DNA of 64,000 bases from Caballeronia pedi. Lineage in GTDB: Bacteria > Pseudomonadota > Gammaproteobacteria > Burkholderiales > Burkholderiaceae. The position numbers were made by a program, and so were the translations under genes. The notes under the pieces were generated by a model. That model did no database searches, was not told the DNA's origin, and saw only the letters and a program-made list of their open reading frames with translations. The stretch lies in assembly GCF_001544915.2 (NCBI RefSeq), contig NZ_FCOE02000008.1, positions 62,001 through 126,000 on the forward strand, given 5' to 3'. Shown here piece by piece: positions 18,489 to 27,372 of this stretch (position 1 is its first letter; the number at the start of each line of letters is the position of its first letter).

Positions 18489-21227
18489 TCACTTCGCTCC
18501 GGCGAACTCCTGAATATCGGCATCGGCTTCGCCCGCGAGCGGCACGACGCCGGACGGTCCCGTCGCATGCGGATGCAACAGCAGCGCGACCAGCCCGCTC
18601 CAGCCCGTCTGATGCGAAGCCCCCACGCCGCGCCCGTTGTCGCCGTGGAAGTATTCGTGAAACAGCACGAGATCTCGCGAGCGTGGATCGGCCTGAAGCA
18701 GCGGATACGCGCCCATCACCGGGCGTTCGCCGTTCTTATCGAGCAGGAACAGCGTGGTCACGCGGCGCGCGAGTTCGTCGGCGATCTGCGAGAGCGAGAA
18801 CTTCTGCCCCGAGCCGGTCGGATATTCGACGCGAAAATCGTCGCCGTAATAGCGATGAAACTCGCGGATCGATTCGATCAGCAGATAATTCACCGGCATC
18901 CACACCGGACCGCGCCAGTTCGAATTGCCGCCGAACACGCGCGAGTCCGATTCCGCCGGAAGATAGCGGATGCTGAAGCTCTCGCTGTTGTGATAGAAGA
19001 CGAACGGGTTGTCCAGATGCACGCGCGAGAGCGCGCGCACGCCGTGATCGGAGAGGAACTCGGTTTCGTCGAGCATGCGCGCGAGAAGCGCTTTCATCCG
19101 ATGTCCGCGCAACAGCGACAGCAGCACGCTGTTGCCCTGCCCCGCCACGTTCCAGCGCGACACGAGCCGCGCGAGATCGGTGCGATGTTCCAGGAACCAG
19201 TGCAGGCGCTCGCGCAACTCCGGCAGCGAGCGATACACCTTCGGCTCCAGCACGTGCACGGCGAACAGCGGAATCAGCCCGACGATCGAGCGAATGCGCA
19301 TCGGGATGTTCGAGCCGTCCGGTAGACGCAGCTTGTCGTAAAAGAATTCGTCCTCGCTGTCCCAGAGACCGGTATCGCAGTTGTCTTCGCAACTCACGGC
19401 CTCGGCGATATACAGGAAGTGCTCGAAGAACTTCACCGCGATATCGACGAATACCTTGTTCGCGTACGCCAGCTCCAGCGCGATGCGCATCAGGTCGAGC
19501 GCGTACGCGGCCATCCACGCGGTGCCGTCGGCCTGATCGATGTGACCGCCCGTCGGCAGCGGCGATGAGCGATCGAAGATGCCGACGTTGTCCAGCCCGA
19601 GAAAGCCGCCCTGAAAGATGTTCTTGCCGTCGGCGTCCTTGCGGTTGACCCACCACGAGAAGTTCAGAAGCAGCTTGTGGAACACGAGTTCCAGAAAATC
19701 GCGATCGCCCGTGCCCGTGATCGCGCGATCGATCTCGTAGACGCGCCAGGTCGCCCACGCATGCACCGGCGGGTTTGCATCGCTGAAAGCCCATTCGTAG
19801 GCGGGCAACTGGCCGTTCGGATGCTGATAGCGGTCCTTCACGAGCAGCAGCAACTGACGCTTCGCGAACTCCGGATCGATCAGCGCGAACGCCGCCGCAT
19901 GAAACGCGAGATCCCAGGACGCGTACCACGGATATTCCCACTTGTCCGGCATCGACACGATGTCCGCGTTGCACAGATGCCGCCAGTCCACATTGCGCCC
20001 GAAGCGCCGCTGTTTCGGCGGTTTCGGCTGGAGCGGATCGCCGTCGAGCCAGCGCGTCACGTCGAACTGATAGAACTGCTTCGACCACAGCATGCCCGCG
20101 AGCGCCTGGCGCTGCACGAGCCGCTGATCGGCATCGACGATATCGTGTTGCAGCGCGCCGTAGAACTCGTCCGCTTCCGCAAGACGGCGCGCGAAGAGTC
20201 CGTCGACGTCGAGCGGCACGGCGTCAGGCGCGGATTCGGGCCGCCAGCGCAGATACACCACCGCCTTGCCGTGCGGCGCGAGTTCCAGATGCGCATGCGC
20301 CGCCGCGCGCGTGCCTGTGTCGCGGCGGATCGCGTCTGCGTCGCCGTGCAGGATGTAATCGTTGAAACCGTCCTTGAACGGTCCTTCGCCTTCCATGTGA
20401 AACAGGCGCTCGACATTGGTCTCGTTCTCGCAGAAAAGCCATTCGATATCCTGATCATCCGGCGACCATGCGGTGACGACCATCGGCTCGTGGTTGCCCT
20501 GTTGCGCGAGCACGTATGTTCCCTCGCCCTGCACCGTCTCCACTTTCAGCGACGGCTTCACCGGCGTCGGCTTCCACGACCACGTATTGCGCGCCCAGAT
20601 CTGCGGCAGCACGTCGAGCGCCGCGGACACGTCGCCGCGATTCTCGATCGTCACGCGCATCAGGATGTCGTCGGCCGTGTGCTTCGCGTATTCGACCTGC
20701 ACGTCGAAGTAGCGCTCGTCGTCGAACACGCCGGTGTCGAGCACTTCGTACTCGGGCATGTCGGCGCCGCGCCGCGCGTTTTCATCGACGAGATCGGCGT
20801 AGGGAAACGCCGCATGCGGGTATTTGTAGAGCATGCGCATGTAGGAGTGAGTCGGCGTGCCGTCGAGGTAGAAGTACAGTTCCTTCACGTCCTCGCCGTG
20901 ATTGCCTTCTTGGTTCGTCAGACCGAAGAGCCGCTCCTTGATGATCGGATCGCAGCCGTTCCAGAGCGCGAGCGAGATGCACCAGTTGAGTTTGTCGTCG
21001 CCGAAGCCGGCGAGACCGTCCTCGCCCCAGCGATACGCGCGGCTGCGCGCGTGATCGTGCGGGAAGTATTCCCACGCGGTGCCGAATTCGCTGTAATCCT
21101 CGCGGACCGTGCCCCACTGGCGCTCGCTCAGATACGGGCCCCAGCGCTGCCAGCGCGAGCATTCCTTCGAATGGAGCCGCGAGCCCTCGACGGTGTCGAG
21201 CTGATTGACGGGGCGCGATTTCGGCAT
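18489..21227 (-). CDS. GH63-like glucosidase
   Basis: A 912-residue enzyme of the MGH1/GH63 (alpha/alpha)6-barrel glucosidase group. It starts with [27 protein letters not shown] and has the acidic, aromatic-rich barrel segments [38 protein letters not shown] and [19 protein letters not shown], which surround the active site in this group. Bacterial members act on alpha-glucosides such as glucosylglycerate or mannosylglycerate, but the substrate cannot be told from sequence. It is the last gene of a leftward operon after the debranching-like enzyme, with a 58-bp gap. There is no signal peptide, so it is cytoplasmic. Confidence 0.85.
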   Translation of the reverse strand: MPKSRPVNQLDTVEGSRLHSKECSRWQRWGPYLSERQWGTVREDYSEFGTAWEYFPHDHARSRAYRWGEDGLAGFGDDKLNWCISLALWNGCDPIIKERLFGLTNQEGNHGEDVKELYFYLDGTPTHSYMRMLYKYPHAAFPYADLVDENARRGADMPEYEVLDTGVFDDERYFDVQVEYAKHTADDILMRVTIENRGDVSAALDVLPQIWARNTWSWKPTPVKPSLKVETVQGEGTYVLAQQGNHEPMVVTAWSPDDQDIEWLFCENETNVERLFHMEGEGPFKDGFNDYILHGDADAIRRDTGTRAAAHAHLELAPHGKAVVYLRWRPESAPDAVPLDVDGLFARRLAEADEFYGALQHDIVDADQRLVQRQALAGMLWSKQFYQFDVTRWLDGDPLQPKPPKQRRFGRNVDWRHLCNADIVSMPDKWEYPWYASWDLAFHAAAFALIDPEFAKRQLLLLVKDRYQHPNGQLPAYEWAFSDANPPVHAWATWRVYEIDRAITGTGDRDFLELVFHKLLLNFSWWVNRKDADGKNIFQGGFLGLDNVGIFDRSSPLPTGGHIDQADGTAWMAAYALDLMRIALELAYANKVFVDIAVKFFEHFLYIAEAVSCEDNCDTGLWDSEDEFFYDKLRLPDGSNIPMRIRSIVGLIPLFAVHVLEPKVYRSLPELRERLHWFLEHRTDLARLVSRWNVAGQGNSVLLSLLRGHRMKALLARMLDETEFLSDHGVRALSRVHLDNPFVFYHNSESFSIRYLPAESDSRVFGGNSNWRGPVWMPVNYLLIESIREFHRYYGDDFRVEYPTGSGQKFSLSQIADELARRVTTLFLLDKNGERPVMGAYPLLQADPRSRDLVLFHEYFHGDNGRGVGASHQTGWSGLVALLLHPHATGPSGVVPLAGEADADIQEFAGAK

Positions 21228-21285
21228 GGACGTCTCCTCGTTTGCGAAGGCAAGACAGCAGGCAAGACTGGTAATTTAGCGCGTT

Positions 21286-23214
21286 TCAGCCGGCGTCGAG
21301 CAGCTTCTCGACGCGCAGCAGCTCTGCGAGCGACCACGCCTGGAATGGCGTGCCGCCGGGCGTGTACGGCGCGTCGCCATCGGCGACTTCGCTGACGTGA
21401 TCGAGGCCGTAGTGATCGAGATGCGCGTACAGCGGCGCGAGAAAGCGCTCGCGCGCGCCCGCCGCGCCGTGCACGCGCACCCATGCCTCGACGAACGGCC
21501 CGATCAGCCACGGCCACACGGTGCCTTCGTGATACGCGCCGTCGCGTTCCAGCACGCCGCCCGCATAGCGCGCCTTGTACGCCGGATCGGACGGCGCGAG
21601 CGTGCGCAATCCGAGCGGCGCGAGCAGTTGCGTTTCGACCTGCGCAACGACGGCGCGCGCGATATCGCCATCGACGAGCGGAAACGGCAAACCGCCGACC
21701 GCGAAGATCTGATTCGGACGAATCGAGCGATCGAGCTTGCCGGACTCGTGATCGGCGTCGACGACATCGAAGAGCGTGTGCGCGTCCGGATCGACGAAGC
21801 GCGCGGCGAACGCGCCCTGCGCCTGATCGCGCAACGCCTGCCAGCGCGGATTCCACGCGCTCGCGATCGAGAGCGCGTTGATCCACAGCGCCTGCACCTC
21901 GACCGGCTTGCCGATGCGCGGTGTCACGACCCAGTCGCCCGCCTTCGCGTCCATCCAGGTCAGTTGCACGCCGGGCGTGCCCGCGCGCAGCAGGCCGTCG
22001 GTATCGGCGGCAATGTTGAAGCGCGTGCCGCGCGCATAGCCTTCGAGAATGGCTTCGGCGGCGCGTTGCAGGCGGCTCGTGGTCGCGGCGTGCGCGTGGT
22101 TGGTCGCCAGATAATCGTGCACGGCGACGACGAACCACAGCGAGGCATCGACCGAGTTGTACTCGGGCAACCCGCCGCTGTCCGGGAAGCGGTTCGGCAC
22201 CATGCCTTCGGAGATCGTGTCGGCCCATTCGAGCAGGATCGATTCCGCTTCCTGATAGCGTCCCGATGCGAGCAGCAGACCGCGCATCGAGATGAAGGTA
22301 TCGCGGCCCCAGTCGGTGAACCATGGAAAGCCAGCGATGATGGTGCGCCCGACGTTGCGGTTGACGACGTACGCATCGGCCGAGCGCGCGAGCCGCGAGC
22401 CGAACGCCGCGCGGCGCTCCGTTTCCCGCGCCGCCAGCCGCGCTGCATGCGCGAGCGCGCTGTCTTCGAACGGTTTATCGTGGCCCGCGTGCGCGTGCAG
22501 GATCATCACGGCATCGCCGCGCGTGAGGTCGAAGGTGAAGACGCCGGGCGTCGCGAGGTCTTCGGTGAAATCGAGGCCACGCTCGCGCTCGCGCGCATAG
22601 CAGAAATTGCGATACCAGTCGGGCGCGTGATCGTAGGCGCCGTTCGACGTCGCGCAGATGGCGGGCAGATCGCCGTAGGGTTGCCATTGCACGCGTTCGC
22701 CTTCCAGTGTGGCGTCGAAGGAAAACGCGGGATTCTCGTGATGCAGCGCGTGATAGTCGCGTCCTGACAGGAGCGGGCGCACCTGCAGGCGTGCGGTCGA
22801 CGCCCCTTCGAGACGCCAGCGCAGCACGGTTTCGCGGCTCTCCTTCGCCACCAACACCTCTGCGATGACAGTCGCTTCGTCGTTGATGCGAAAGCGCCAC
22901 GTCGGCCACGGTTCGGTGTCGAAGGAAAGCAGGCTCGCGGATGTGTCCGGGTAGAGCACGTCGGGGGCGTAGCGCTGCATCGTCAGGGGAAAGCGCGTGC
23001 CGTTCACGTCGAGCCACGCTTCGATGCCGTTCACGAGCACGACGCGTCCGGCGGGCGGCTGCGTCGCGGCGAGCAGGAGCGCGTGATAACGCCGCGTGCG
23101 CATCGTGCCGACGGTGCCGGATGCGAAGCCGCCGCTCGCATCGGCCTCGAGCCATTCGTCTTCGAGACGCGCGGCGTCGATCGGCGTTTGATCGTTGCGT
23201 TCGATGCGCGTCAT
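21286..23214 (-). CDS. Glycogen-debranching-like amylo-alpha-1,6-glucosidase
   Basis: A 642-residue protein with an N-terminal GDE_N beta-sandwich domain (LEADASGGFASGTVGTMRTRRYHALLLAA) and a C-terminal (alpha/alpha)6 barrel (FPWFTDWGRDTFISMRGLLL, MVPNRFPDSGGLPEYNSVDASLWFV, YHEGTVWPWLIGPFVEAW). The catalytic acids of this fold are expected in DWGRD and HEGTVWPW. It hydrolyses alpha-1,6 branches or short alpha-glucosides in glycogen or trehalose-related metabolism. The true start is the ATG at 23214, which overlaps the SnoaL-like stop codon by four bases; an upstream open extension is out of character. It is the middle gene of the operon. Confidence 0.9.
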   Translation of the reverse strand: MTRIERNDQTPIDAARLEDEWLEADASGGFASGTVGTMRTRRYHALLLAATQPPAGRVVLVNGIEAWLDVNGTRFPLTMQRYAPDVLYPDTSASLLSFDTEPWPTWRFRINDEATVIAEVLVAKESRETVLRWRLEGASTARLQVRPLLSGRDYHALHHENPAFSFDATLEGERVQWQPYGDLPAICATSNGAYDHAPDWYRNFCYARERERGLDFTEDLATPGVFTFDLTRGDAVMILHAHAGHDKPFEDSALAHAARLAARETERRAAFGSRLARSADAYVVNRNVGRTIIAGFPWFTDWGRDTFISMRGLLLASGRYQEAESILLEWADTISEGMVPNRFPDSGGLPEYNSVDASLWFVVAVHDYLATNHAHAATTSRLQRAAEAILEGYARGTRFNIAADTDGLLRAGTPGVQLTWMDAKAGDWVVTPRIGKPVEVQALWINALSIASAWNPRWQALRDQAQGAFAARFVDPDAHTLFDVVDADHESGKLDRSIRPNQIFAVGGLPFPLVDGDIARAVVAQVETQLLAPLGLRTLAPSDPAYKARYAGGVLERDGAYHEGTVWPWLIGPFVEAWVRVHGAAGARERFLAPLYAHLDHYGLDHVSEVADGDAPYTPGGTPFQAWSLAELLRVEKLLDAG

Positions 23215-23687
23215 GGGGTTGCCTTCTGGCGATATGCCTTGAGCGCCTTGCGGGCCTTTTGCTGGATTGCGCGTTGCATCTGCGGCGTCCAGCCGAAAAG
23301 CCAGCCGCTCACGCCGAGCGCCTGTCGGCTCCAGCGCCAGAGGTCGAATACATCGGTTTGTTCGACGATGAGGCCGTCGCGGATCGCGAAACGCGACTGG
23401 ATGGCGTTGACGACGGTGTTGCCTGTGGCGGAATACGTATAGCGCGCGATGGCTGTGGCGCTCGCCGTCTGACCGATGGAGTCGATGCTGTCGTAGGTGA
23501 GCGTGAAGTCGGTCGCGCGGCCGAGGAGCATGCGCCACATGTCGCCGGCTTCCGCGCCGCGCAGCACGCCGAAGGCGGGGTCCTGGAAGTGGATGTCGGG
23601 GGCGTAGCAGGCGGACATCGCTTCGGCATCGCGGTTCTGGAACGCTGTGTAGAAGCGTTCGATCAGGGCGGTGTTGGCGTTGGGCAT
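23211..23687 (-). CDS. SnoaL-like/NTF2-fold protein
   Basis: A 158-residue protein with the NTF2-like signature of SnoaL family proteins: LIERFYTAFQNRDAEAMSACYAPDIHFQDPAFG and, later, YSATGNTVVNAIQSRFAIRDGLIVEQTDVFDLWRW. These folds serve as isomerases, hydrolases or ligand-binding proteins, so no specific role can be given. The start at 23687 (MPNANTALIERF) suits the fold. It is the first gene of the SnoaL-debranching-GH63 operon and is the last clear host gene before the prophage. Confidence 0.85.
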   Translation of the reverse strand: MPNANTALIERFYTAFQNRDAEAMSACYAPDIHFQDPAFGVLRGAEAGDMWRMLLGRATDFTLTYDSIDSIGQTASATAIARYTYSATGNTVVNAIQSRFAIRDGLIVEQTDVFDLWRWSRQALGVSGWLFGWTPQMQRAIQQKARKALKAYRQKATP

Positions 23688-23966
23688 TTGTTGTTTTTGC
23701 GCTTGTCGCTGGTTTGGCTTTTTCGCCGGATCCCGTATTCGTGCTGGTCTATTAGCACGCCCCTGTGCGGGGCGGCAGTCACTTTCTTTGCTGCTGCATC
23801 TCAACAAGGCGTACACTCGGAGTCAGAATTCGGCAGTTCGTTCTAGTTCATCGGCCCAAAACCCTTATGGAGCAAGGATCGCCGTACAATGGACCTCTAT
23901 TAACTGCTGTTTTCTGCCCCGAACTAAACCTTTCTCGTCAGAACTCTGTCGGGGGGTAGATAGGGG
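23688..23966. other. Host-prophage left junction region
   Basis: No gene is visible here. Bases 23,755-23,810 (starting TTAGCACGCCCCTGTGCGGG) resemble an intergenic repeat I recall from Burkholderia-type genomes; its expected mirror half is not present on the right side of the prophage. The junction probably lies in or just after this stretch, but I could not define attL. Confidence 0.4.
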
Positions 23967-23986
23967 GGTTAGAACTAGCTCTAACC
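23967..23986. promoter_or_regulatory. 20-bp palindrome upstream of the integrase
   Basis: GGTTAGAACTAGCTCTAACC pairs at nine of ten positions around a CTAG centre. It ends 16 bp before the integrase start, so it could be an operator on the integrase promoter or an integrase/Xis arm site. It lies in a stretch that is more AT-rich than the host flank. Confidence 0.65.
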
Positions 23987-24002
23987 TGAGGCCCCTGCGA
24001 TC

Positions 24003-25277
24003 ATGGCATCGACCCTTAACAAACTCTCACCTGCTGGCGTCAAGTCGGCGGCGACTCCCGGCTACCTTCACGACGGCGGTGGCCTGATTTTGCAGGTCAC
24101 CAAGACCGGCGCAAAAAGCTGGCTGTTTCAGTATAACTTTTCGCTGCCGCCTGTGACCGAGGGCGACAAGCCGAAGCGCGTGCGCCGCGAGAAAGGCCTC
24201 GGACCTTACCCGCTCGTGACACTCGCACAGGCCCGCGACAAGGCCGAGGCCCTGCGCCGCCTGCGGGCCGACGGCGTGATAGACCCGATCGCGCACGAGC
24301 GCACCGAACGCCTTGAGGCCGCGAAGGTCGCCCGCCAGCAGGTCCGGTACAGCGATGCGATCGAGCCGTTCATGACTCAGCGCAAAAAGGACTTCAAACA
24401 GCAGGACCGGCAAGCGGCGACATGGGAACGCAGCTTCGCAGAAGCGGGCAAGGTCCTGTCGGCCTACTACCTGCACGAGATCACGCCCGACATGGTGGTC
24501 GAGTCCATCATGGGTATGTGGCATGAGAAACGGCAGACTGCCGAGGACACGATCATGCGCCTGAACGCCCTGTTCAAGTGGGCGAAGGCCAAGCGCCTGA
24601 TGCCGCAGGACAGCCCGGCACGCTTGACGGGGCTGCTCGATCAACTGCTGCCGAAGCAGGTCAAGCAGCGCACGCACAGGCCTGCCCTCGAATGGAAGGA
24701 CATGCCCGACTTCATGACGAAGCTGCGGGCCTGTACGCGGCCTGCTGCCGCGCCGATGGAGTTCATCGTGCTCACGGGCACGCGGGTCGAGGAAGTACTC
24801 GCGATGCCGTGGAAAGAGATTGACCTCGCAGCCAAGGTCTGGGCGATCCCTGCCGAGCGCATGAAGGCAGGCAAGGCGCACGACGTGCCGCTCTCACCTG
24901 CTGCGATCGCACTGCTCAAGGCACAGGCGAGCTACAAGGACGCCAAGCCCGATCCCGAGACACTTGTCTTTACGACCCCGAGCGGCGCCCGTCACTATGC
25001 CTCGGCCTTGAGCAGCGAACTGCGAACCTCGCTCGGATACAAGCAAGGCGAAGTCACGATGCACGGTATGCGGTCGTCCTTGCGCACTTGGCTGCGTGCT
25101 CAGAACGTCGAGCATGACATCGCCGAGTCGGCGATCGCACACGACACGCGCAAGTCGCTCACTAAGACCTACGAGCGCACCCGCTTTTTTGAAGAGCGCA
25201 CGCCGCTGATGAAAGATTGGGCGATGTTCCTCGACTCGGCCAACAAGGTCGTCAAACTGCCGAACGCCCGCGCCTAA
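24003..25277 (+). CDS. int: P4-type tyrosine recombinase integrase
   Basis: A 424-residue integrase with an N-terminal DUF4102 arm-binding domain (LSPAGVKSAATPGYLHDGGGLILQV), a core-binding domain and a C-terminal catalytic domain. Catalytic residues are Arg261 (TGTRVEEVLAM), Lys288, His354 and Arg357 (MHGMRSSLRTW), His380 and Tyr390 (TKTYERTR). It mediates attP-attB recombination. P4-type integrases often use tRNA genes, but none is present at the left end. GAGG precedes the start by about ten bases. Transcription reads into the phage and meets the leftward early operon at a shared terminator. Confidence 0.95.
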   Translation: MASTLNKLSPAGVKSAATPGYLHDGGGLILQVTKTGAKSWLFQYNFSLPPVTEGDKPKRVRREKGLGPYPLVTLAQARDKAEALRRLRADGVIDPIAHERTERLEAAKVARQQVRYSDAIEPFMTQRKKDFKQQDRQAATWERSFAEAGKVLSAYYLHEITPDMVVESIMGMWHEKRQTAEDTIMRLNALFKWAKAKRLMPQDSPARLTGLLDQLLPKQVKQRTHRPALEWKDMPDFMTKLRACTRPAAAPMEFIVLTGTRVEEVLAMPWKEIDLAAKVWAIPAERMKAGKAHDVPLSPAAIALLKAQASYKDAKPDPETLVFTTPSGARHYASALSSELRTSLGYKQGEVTMHGMRSSLRTWLRAQNVEHDIAESAIAHDTRKSLTKTYERTRFFEERTPLMKDWAMFLDSANKVVKLPNARA

Positions 25278-25301
25278 GAACTCCCGCACCCTGCAATGAG
25301 C

Positions 25302-25324
25302 GAGGCCCCGCATGTCGGGGCCTC
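25302..25324. terminator. Bidirectional terminator between integrase and leftward operon
   Basis: Perfect nine-base-pair stem GAGGCCCCG / CGGGGCCTC with loop CATGT, between two convergent genes. There is only a short T-rich tail, so it is moderate in each direction. Confidence 0.7.
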
Positions 25325-25330
25325 TTCGCT

Positions 25331-25828
25331 TCATTCGCTCAAGCCGTGCTTCAGTCGCTCGGCATCCGCAGCTTTCTTATTGAGCCAGTCGCGCACCTTG
25401 CGTTTCAGGTAGCGATAGTTTTGCTTCCCGACCTTGAACGGTGCAGGCCAGTCGGGGTCGTCCTGCTCAAGTCCAATGACGACGCTCACCGAGGCTCCGA
25501 TCATCTGCGCCGCGCCTGCGCGATCGGTCGTCTCGATGTCCTCGTTCGCGGCCTTGCGTTCTTCACGGTCCCAGCGTTCCTGAATCTTGCGTGACTCTTC
25601 GAGCAGCATCGGGAACAGCGATGCATCAGGCTCGATCGGGCCGAGCGTGGTTGCCTTCGGCGTCGTCACCTTCGGCGGCAGCGTCGGTGGCCCGAGCACT
25701 GCCGCAGGTTGATCGACGATCGGCAGGCGGCGCGGACGACCGGGGCCGCGTTTGGCCGGCAGCGGATCAGCCTTCACGGCTGCGGCGGCTTTCTTGGTCA
25801 CTTGCTTCCCTCCCGGTGTCGGCGTCAT
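25331..25828 (-). CDS. AlpA-like HTH protein with AT-hook-like segment
   Basis: A 165-residue protein. Near residue 27 it has an AT-hook-like segment (KRGPGRPRRLP). The C-terminal 60 residues look like an AlpA/excisionase-type winged helix (TTDRAGAAQMIGASVSVVIGLEQDDPDWPAPFKVGKQNYRYLKRKVRDWLNKKA). It ends the leftward early operon and converges on the integrase, a position that suits an excisionase or a regulator. Its start overlaps the stop of the preceding membrane-protein gene (ATGA). The precise role is unproven. Confidence 0.7.
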   Translation of the reverse strand: MTPTPGGKQVTKKAAAAVKADPLPAKRGPGRPRRLPIVDQPAAVLGPPTLPPKVTTPKATTLGPIEPDASLFPMLLEESRKIQERWDREERKAANEDIETTDRAGAAQMIGASVSVVIGLEQDDPDWPAPFKVGKQNYRYLKRKVRDWLNKKAADAERLKHGLSE

Positions 25829-25983
25829 GGTGCTGTCCTAATAAGATAGAGAATCGCCCACGTCGAGGCCGTGATCGCGAGGACCAGCAGTGTGACCGTC
25901 AACATGAGCATGAGCCAACCGAGCACGCGTGAGACAAGCCGCACACGGTTTGCAGGCACGAAGCCCGGCAGGCGATCATTCAT
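25825..25983 (-). CDS. Small single-pass membrane protein
   Basis: A 52-residue protein with one membrane helix (VLGWLMLMLTVTLLVLAITASTWAILYLI). Both ends overlap neighbouring genes by ATGA junctions, which supports translation. Function unknown; size and location resemble small phage membrane proteins of the early left operon. Confidence 0.6.
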   Translation of the reverse strand: MNDRLPGFVPANRVRLVSRVLGWLMLMLTVTLLVLAITASTWAILYLIRTAP

Positions 25984-26150
25984 CGCTTGGCCTCGCTCAC
26001 CGGCTTGGCCTCGCCGGTGAATTGCGCTGCGTATGCAAGCTGCTCGCGAGCAAATCGCTTGATGTTTTTTTGGCCGTAGCGTGTGCCCGTATCGGGCCAC
26101 TTCGTGATCGCGAGCAAGGCATCGAGCATAATCTTTTCACGTTCAGTCAT
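25980..26150 (-). CDS. Small hypothetical phage protein
   Basis: A 56-residue protein starting MTEREKIMLDALLAITKWP at 26150; an upstream extension in the open frame is possible. Overlapping stop-start junctions on both sides place it in the leftward operon. No motif recognised. Confidence 0.55.
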   Translation of the reverse strand: MTEREKIMLDALLAITKWPDTGTRYGQKNIKRFAREQLAYAAQFTGEAKPVSEAKR

Positions 26151-26649
26151 CGTCAGCGTCCTCGTCCTCTTCGTTAGCTGCACTCACGTCGAGCGTGCCC
26201 TTGATCGTGTGCTTAAGCACGGTCATTATCTTCGCAGCCTCGTCTTCGTTCGGATGCACCTGAAGCCGCCACGCAAAGCCGCAGGTCCCGCCCTCGCGCG
26301 GTGTGACACGCAGCTTGTTCAGCTTCGCGTCAGTGAGCAGGACCTCATTCTTTTTCGTGCCGATGTGCAGCGCCAGCGACACAGGCGATATCGAGCCGTT
26401 CCACGTCAACGGACCCAACTGTGGGAACTTGAGGTTCGGCATATGCCCGGCATCCTTGCCGAGCAGGTCCGGGTCCGCATCGGTGCGAAACAGTGAGGGC
26501 CGCAGATCATCGTCAAGCCGATCGAGCGCCATGTTCGGCAGGTCGGTCTCGCACTTCAGATCCATCGCGAGGACTTCATCGTCGCCGTGGCGCTCGGTGC
26601 GCACGTTGACCTGTGTTATGCGTAGCTCGTGCTGCTGGAAGTCAATCAT
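26143..26649 (-). CDS. Hypothetical protein of the leftward early operon
   Basis: A 168-residue protein with an acidic C-terminus (NEEDEDADDD). It starts MIDFQQHELRITQVNVRTERHG and carries a beta-rich core with PNLKFPQLGPLTWNGSISPVSLALHIG. I recall similar proteins next to RecT/exonuclease genes in phages of pseudomonads and Burkholderia, but no function is known to me. It overlaps both neighbours. A role in recombination or DNA handling is only suggested by position. Confidence 0.65.
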   Translation of the reverse strand: MIDFQQHELRITQVNVRTERHGDDEVLAMDLKCETDLPNMALDRLDDDLRPSLFRTDADPDLLGKDAGHMPNLKFPQLGPLTWNGSISPVSLALHIGTKKNEVLLTDAKLNKLRVTPREGGTCGFAWRLQVHPNEDEAAKIMTVLKHTIKGTLDVSAANEEDEDADDD

Positions 26650-26920
26650 GGTCGTGAGGCTCCGAGGACATTCTTGCGATCACGGTTTGCGCCTTGGCGA
26701 ACGAGACCGCCTCGGCCTGAAGCGCATGGATAGCAGCGACCGCCAAATGGTCGGGCAGGTCACAGATACCCTGATGCAGGTTCATCATGATTAGGACGCC
26801 GCCGAAGAAAGCGCGCTGCATGTCAAGCCGCTGGCTTTCGCTCGCATCCTCGGGAATGTTCGCCTTCGCGAATCGGGCGAACTCAGTCACGAGCACGTCG
26901 GACGAGTAGTAGATCGTCAT
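26642..26920 (-). CDS. Hypothetical phage protein
   Basis: A 92-residue, mostly helical protein beginning MTIYYSSDVLVTEFARFAK and ending with a histidine/aspartate-rich tail (SSEPHDHD). Its stop and start overlap neighbouring genes. No family recognised. Confidence 0.6.
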   Translation of the reverse strand: MTIYYSSDVLVTEFARFAKANIPEDASESQRLDMQRAFFGGVLIMMNLHQGICDLPDHLAVAAIHALQAEAVSFAKAQTVIARMSSEPHDHD

Positions 26921-27372
26921 GACTGGTCCCCTTTGTCGGCGGGTTGCCAGAACCGTTCGAGCAGGTCATCGGCCAAGTAGCCGCCGAACAACTCGCCGTC
27001 CTGCAAGATGCTTTCGACGTGCGACATCGCGTCGAGCAGTTGGCAGGCCTGTGCGAACAGAACGTATCGATAGCCGCCGATCGAATACGGCACCATGTTC
27101 AGATCGAGATAGCCGCCTGCGTCGAGTGCCGATGCGACGATATGGTGTTCGTCGAGGTGGAAGCTGCACTCGTGCAGGTCGCTCGCGTCGCTTCTGATCC
27201 GTTGCACGGCGGCGAACGCTGTGAGGATCGCCCGCACGCCGTCACGCATTTCGGCCTCGCCGTCGTAGGGCCTGTGCTCAAACAAGGCGAGGGCTTCACA
27301 CGCAGCGGCGAGCGCGGCCTTGGCGACCTGTTGCTGTGCCTGCTCGTCGGGTAACTGTAGATTTGCACTCAT
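26917..27372 (-). CDS. Hypothetical phage protein
   Basis: A 151-residue protein (start MSANLQLPDEQAQQQVAKAALAAACEAL) with helical character and a His-rich segment HECSFHLDEHHIVASAL. It overlaps the recT-like stop codon by four bases (ATGA at 27369-27372) and is therefore coupled to it. No function recognised. Confidence 0.6.
   Translation of the reverse strand: MSANLQLPDEQAQQQVAKAALAAACEALALFEHRPYDGEAEMRDGVRAILTAFAAVQRIRSDASDLHECSFHLDEHHIVASALDAGGYLDLNMVPYSIGGYRYVLFAQACQLLDAMSHVESILQDGELFGGYLADDLLERFWQPADKGDQS

Noticed and set aside
19677-22767. Two long plus-strand frames across the glucosidase and debranching genes
   Set aside because: Both are antisense to genes with clear family motifs and have Arg-rich shadow composition.
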